49,967 nucleotides of DNA, from the IMG/VR virus record IMGVR_UViG_3300047320_000137, positions 1 through 49,967 of that record; one strand, 5' to 3'. A program made the position numbers and the translations under genes. Source of the DNA: a virus. The notes beneath the pieces were generated by a model. The model had not been told where the DNA came from. It saw only the letters and a program-made list of their open reading frames with translations, and did no database searches. Shown piece by piece: positions 48,155-49,967 of the stretch (positions within the stretch are counted from its first letter, which is position 1; each line of letters begins with the position of its first letter).

Positions 48155-49018
48155 TCACTCGCCTTCGAGAATCGCTTTGATACCCCTTATCGTTGTACGA
48201 CAACCGGCTGAGTTAGGATGGCCACCACCACCGTACTTCTTGGCAATTGCGCTGACATCAACGCCTGAGCCCTGTTTTGAGCGCAACGATAGAATCACAG
48301 TGTTGTCATTGAGTACAAACCAGCATATCCCAATGTCAACGTTCAACGTTTCATCAGAGTACATCGCATGGCCCATCTCTGACACAAGCTGACCTGTGTT
48401 AATAAAACCACAACGATAACCCTCCCAGTTTACAACCTTGACATTTGCGGGGACTTGAGCTTCGACTGCAGCTTTGTCACGTTCAAGAAGGATTTCACCA
48501 GTATCCACAAGGTCTTGTAGAACATTCTCATTAGACGCGTATTTGTTCCAAAGAGGCATGTTGCCTTTTAATGTTCCAAGGCCAGCATGAATAAGTTTGC
48601 TGTCATTCCCGAACTTGAACTTCCACAAATCCCTATCTTGAACATACTGCAACAGCATCGGAACTGGGTCGTTGGGATGGAAGTAGTTCCATGCAATTAC
48701 AGCACCGCTCCGCTTCATGTCGAACACGACTTCTACCTTGGGGTGATTACAGCCCTCCAGAGCCTCTCGTGCGGTCTGATGATGGTCGAGTACCACAACC
48801 TTGCCACAAGCCTCTCCAAGGGCCTCTAATTCAGTCCTAGAGGTACTGTAGTCCAGAAAGAATACTTCAGTTTCTGATCCACGCTCAAAATCAGGCAAAG
48901 GCTTACCGTACTGACAGGCTAAATAAATAGCCTTATCCCCGAACTTTTTCCATGCTGCATATTTGCTGCCGGTACCATCCATGCAGTCTTTGTGATAGAG
49001 AATTACTGTGTTTGTCAT
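48155..49018 (-). CDS. DHH/DHHA1 family phosphoesterase
   Basis: A 287-residue protein of the DHH superfamily, metal-dependent phosphodiesterases for short RNA, cyclic dinucleotides or polyphosphate. Motif I is YHKDCMDG (His9, Asp11, Asp14), motif II FLDYS (Asp56), and motif III LDHHQTA (Asp78-His79-His80). The C-terminal DHHA1 part carries GGGGHPNSAG (about 265-274) for substrate binding. The length fits the compact NrnA-like or phage-type proteins. It overlaps the preceding gene by ATGA. A role in clearing nanoRNA or cyclic nucleotide signals is possible; no substrate is fixed by sequence. Confidence 0.85.
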   Translation of the reverse strand: MTNTVILYHKDCMDGTGSKYAAWKKFGDKAIYLACQYGKPLPDFERGSETEVFFLDYSTSRTELEALGEACGKVVVLDHHQTAREALEGCNHPKVEVVFDMKRSGAVIAWNYFHPNDPVPMLLQYVQDRDLWKFKFGNDSKLIHAGLGTLKGNMPLWNKYASNENVLQDLVDTGEILLERDKAAVEAQVPANVKVVNWEGYRCGFINTGQLVSEMGHAMYSDETLNVDIGICWFVLNDNTVILSLRSKQGSGVDVSAIAKKYGGGGHPNSAGCRTTIRGIKAILEGE

Positions 49019-49797
49019 ATCGAAACATGGTCCGAGTCTGAGGCGATAACTTCGCCGTTATAGGAAACTTCAACTTCTACTTCAACTTCGCCGTCACTGT
49101 GATCGATAGAAATGCGAATGTCGAGATTTCGCAAGGCTTCAGCCAGGATGTTTTTAACCATGTCAGCAGTTACCGGAGGGTTATGCTGATCCATTTGAAT
49201 CGTTGTTTGATTCGGGTTTACTTGCCAAGTACCCCCAAGTCCCGGCGTCATCGTGACGTAAGGTGTATTGTTTATTGACATATGATCCGTTACCCATTGA
49301 GTAGCCGAAGTCTGGTTTAGGACATACTCATTTTGAAGTCGCTCTGCTTCTTGTCTTAGAGCCGGAGTATCCCCTGGATCCCAGTTGAACTGGTAAGTAC
49401 CGGTGTTAGCCATTCCTGAGTTAAATGTAATTGGGGGATCTTCTCTACCTTGAGCCCTTCGTCTTTGTGCTTCCTGCTCTCTCAGGCGATCTGCCTGTCT
49501 TTGATTCCACTGTGCCATATCTCTTTCTAACTCTCTTACATATCCTCTAGCTGCTTCCGGTATAGCCGTCCGATTCAGGTAGAACATATCAAGGGATACC
49601 TGAACTACTCTATGAAACCTTTCTCCGTAAGGAGGCTGAACTACGATTTCTATCTCTTCCGCAAACACTGAGGCATGAGAAGCCCTGCGGATTACCGAGC
49701 TGAGAGTCCAGCCGTATTGAACACACAGTTCATAAGATCTAGCCTGTACCTCTGCTAGTAGTTGATCAATTGCAATATTTGGGTTTGATATAGCCAT
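49015..49797 (-). CDS. Unrecognised protein, first gene of the right-hand minus-strand unit
   Basis: A 260-residue protein from ATG 49797; the longer frame begins at a TTG next to the inverted repeat and is less likely. The first 120 residues are mixed alpha/beta. Residues about 80-125 are a charged helix with many Gln/Arg/Glu (REQEAQRRRAQGRED). The middle is Asn/Thr/Pro-rich, and the C-terminus ends with an acidic beta strand (DGEVEVEVEVSYNGEVI). No known family. A promoter-like TTGGTATAAGG lies about 27 nt upstream. Confidence 0.7.
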   Translation of the reverse strand: MAISNPNIAIDQLLAEVQARSYELCVQYGWTLSSVIRRASHASVFAEEIEIVVQPPYGERFHRVVQVSLDMFYLNRTAIPEAARGYVRELERDMAQWNQRQADRLREQEAQRRRAQGREDPPITFNSGMANTGTYQFNWDPGDTPALRQEAERLQNEYVLNQTSATQWVTDHMSINNTPYVTMTPGLGGTWQVNPNQTTIQMDQHNPPVTADMVKNILAEALRNLDIRISIDHSDGEVEVEVEVSYNGEVIASDSDHVSI

Positions 49798-49817
49798 AAA
49801 CGGCCTCTGTCTGTACG

Positions 49818-49832
49818 TCAGCCTTATACCAA
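49818..49832 (-). promoter_or_regulatory. Candidate promoter of the right-hand minus-strand unit
   Basis: The minus strand reads TTGGTATAAGGCTGA, an extended -10-like element just inside the right inverted repeat arm. It shares TTGGTATAAG with the sites at 5522 and 10483. Confidence 0.5.
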
Positions 49833-49841
49833 CAATGCCAG

Positions 49842-49941
49842 AAAAACTGGACAAACACAAAAACCCGCAAAGCCTTACCCAGCTTGGCTTTCAGAGCTTC
49901 GTGTCCAATTTGTCCAAAAAATAAAATGAAACTGGACAGCC
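49842..49941 (-). repeat. Right arm of 100-bp perfect inverted repeat
   Basis: Exact reverse complement of 27-126. Beyond the arm, 26 bp remain to the window end, ending with another copy of the GCTGGCTAAGGCTTT unit. Confidence 0.95.
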
Positions 49942-49967
49942 TCAAACGTATGCTGGCTAAGGCTTTC

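Noticed and set aside
1-49967. tRNA genes, CRISPR arrays, integrase, insertion sequences
   Set aside because: No cloverleaf with T-loop consensus, no regular repeat-spacer array, and no integrase or transposase was seen on either strand.

Overview
The window looks like a contig from a large contractile-tailed (myovirus-type) bacteriophage. It carries a GpA-like large terminase, a frameshifted tail chaperone pair, a tape measure protein, baseplate hub, gp25-like and J-like wedge proteins, a PAAR spike tip, several fibre/spike genes, and a complete Gram-negative lysis set (GH24 endolysin, holin candidates, i-spanin and o-spanin lipoprotein). The spanin pair implies a Gram-negative host. Base composition is moderate, slightly AT-rich by eye. 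No portal, major capsid, sheath, polymerase, helicase or primase gene is visible, so this is probably only part of a larger genome. A perfect 100-bp inverted repeat lies 26 bp from each end, which suggests the assembly stopped at a multi-copy repeat.

Layout. (1) 328-4089, plus strand: a PD-(D/E)XK-like nuclease, four unrecognised proteins and an HNH endonuclease, ending at a bidirectional terminator. (2) 10411-4223, minus strand: a phage protein of a widespread unnamed family, then a PRTRC-like ubiquitin-type conjugation module: Ubl (9650-9441), two unknown genes, E2-like protein B, JAB/JAMM peptidase, two small genes, and ThiF/E1 (5461-4223). (3) 10520-44529, plus strand: terminase, tail chaperone G/G-T with a slippery heptamer, tape measure, baseplate genes with an embedded sigma-70-type factor, then fibres, lysis genes, PAAR tip, SGNH hydrolase and pectate-lyase-fold tailspike. 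(4) 49797-44578, minus strand: DHH phosphoesterase, DUF6378-like protein, an HNH intruder, a dimeric-type dUTPase and unknown genes.

Regulation. Two recurring motifs separate the strands. Minus-strand units start with an extended -10-like motif, TTGGTATAA, which should suit host sigma-70. Plus-strand structural genes are often preceded by TAAAATA, three times exactly 5 nt before the ATG. I infer that TAAAATA is a late promoter, possibly read by the phage's own sigma factor. Rho-independent terminators sit at both convergent junctions and inside the minus-strand blocks.

The most interesting system is the complete Ubl/E1/E2-like/JAB set. Its Ubl ends in GTKG, as plasmid PRTRC protein C does, the module has its own tandem promoters, and there is a potential RNA pseudoknot between the Ubl gene and the next gene. 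Whether it modifies phage virion proteins, host proteins or defence components cannot be told from sequence.
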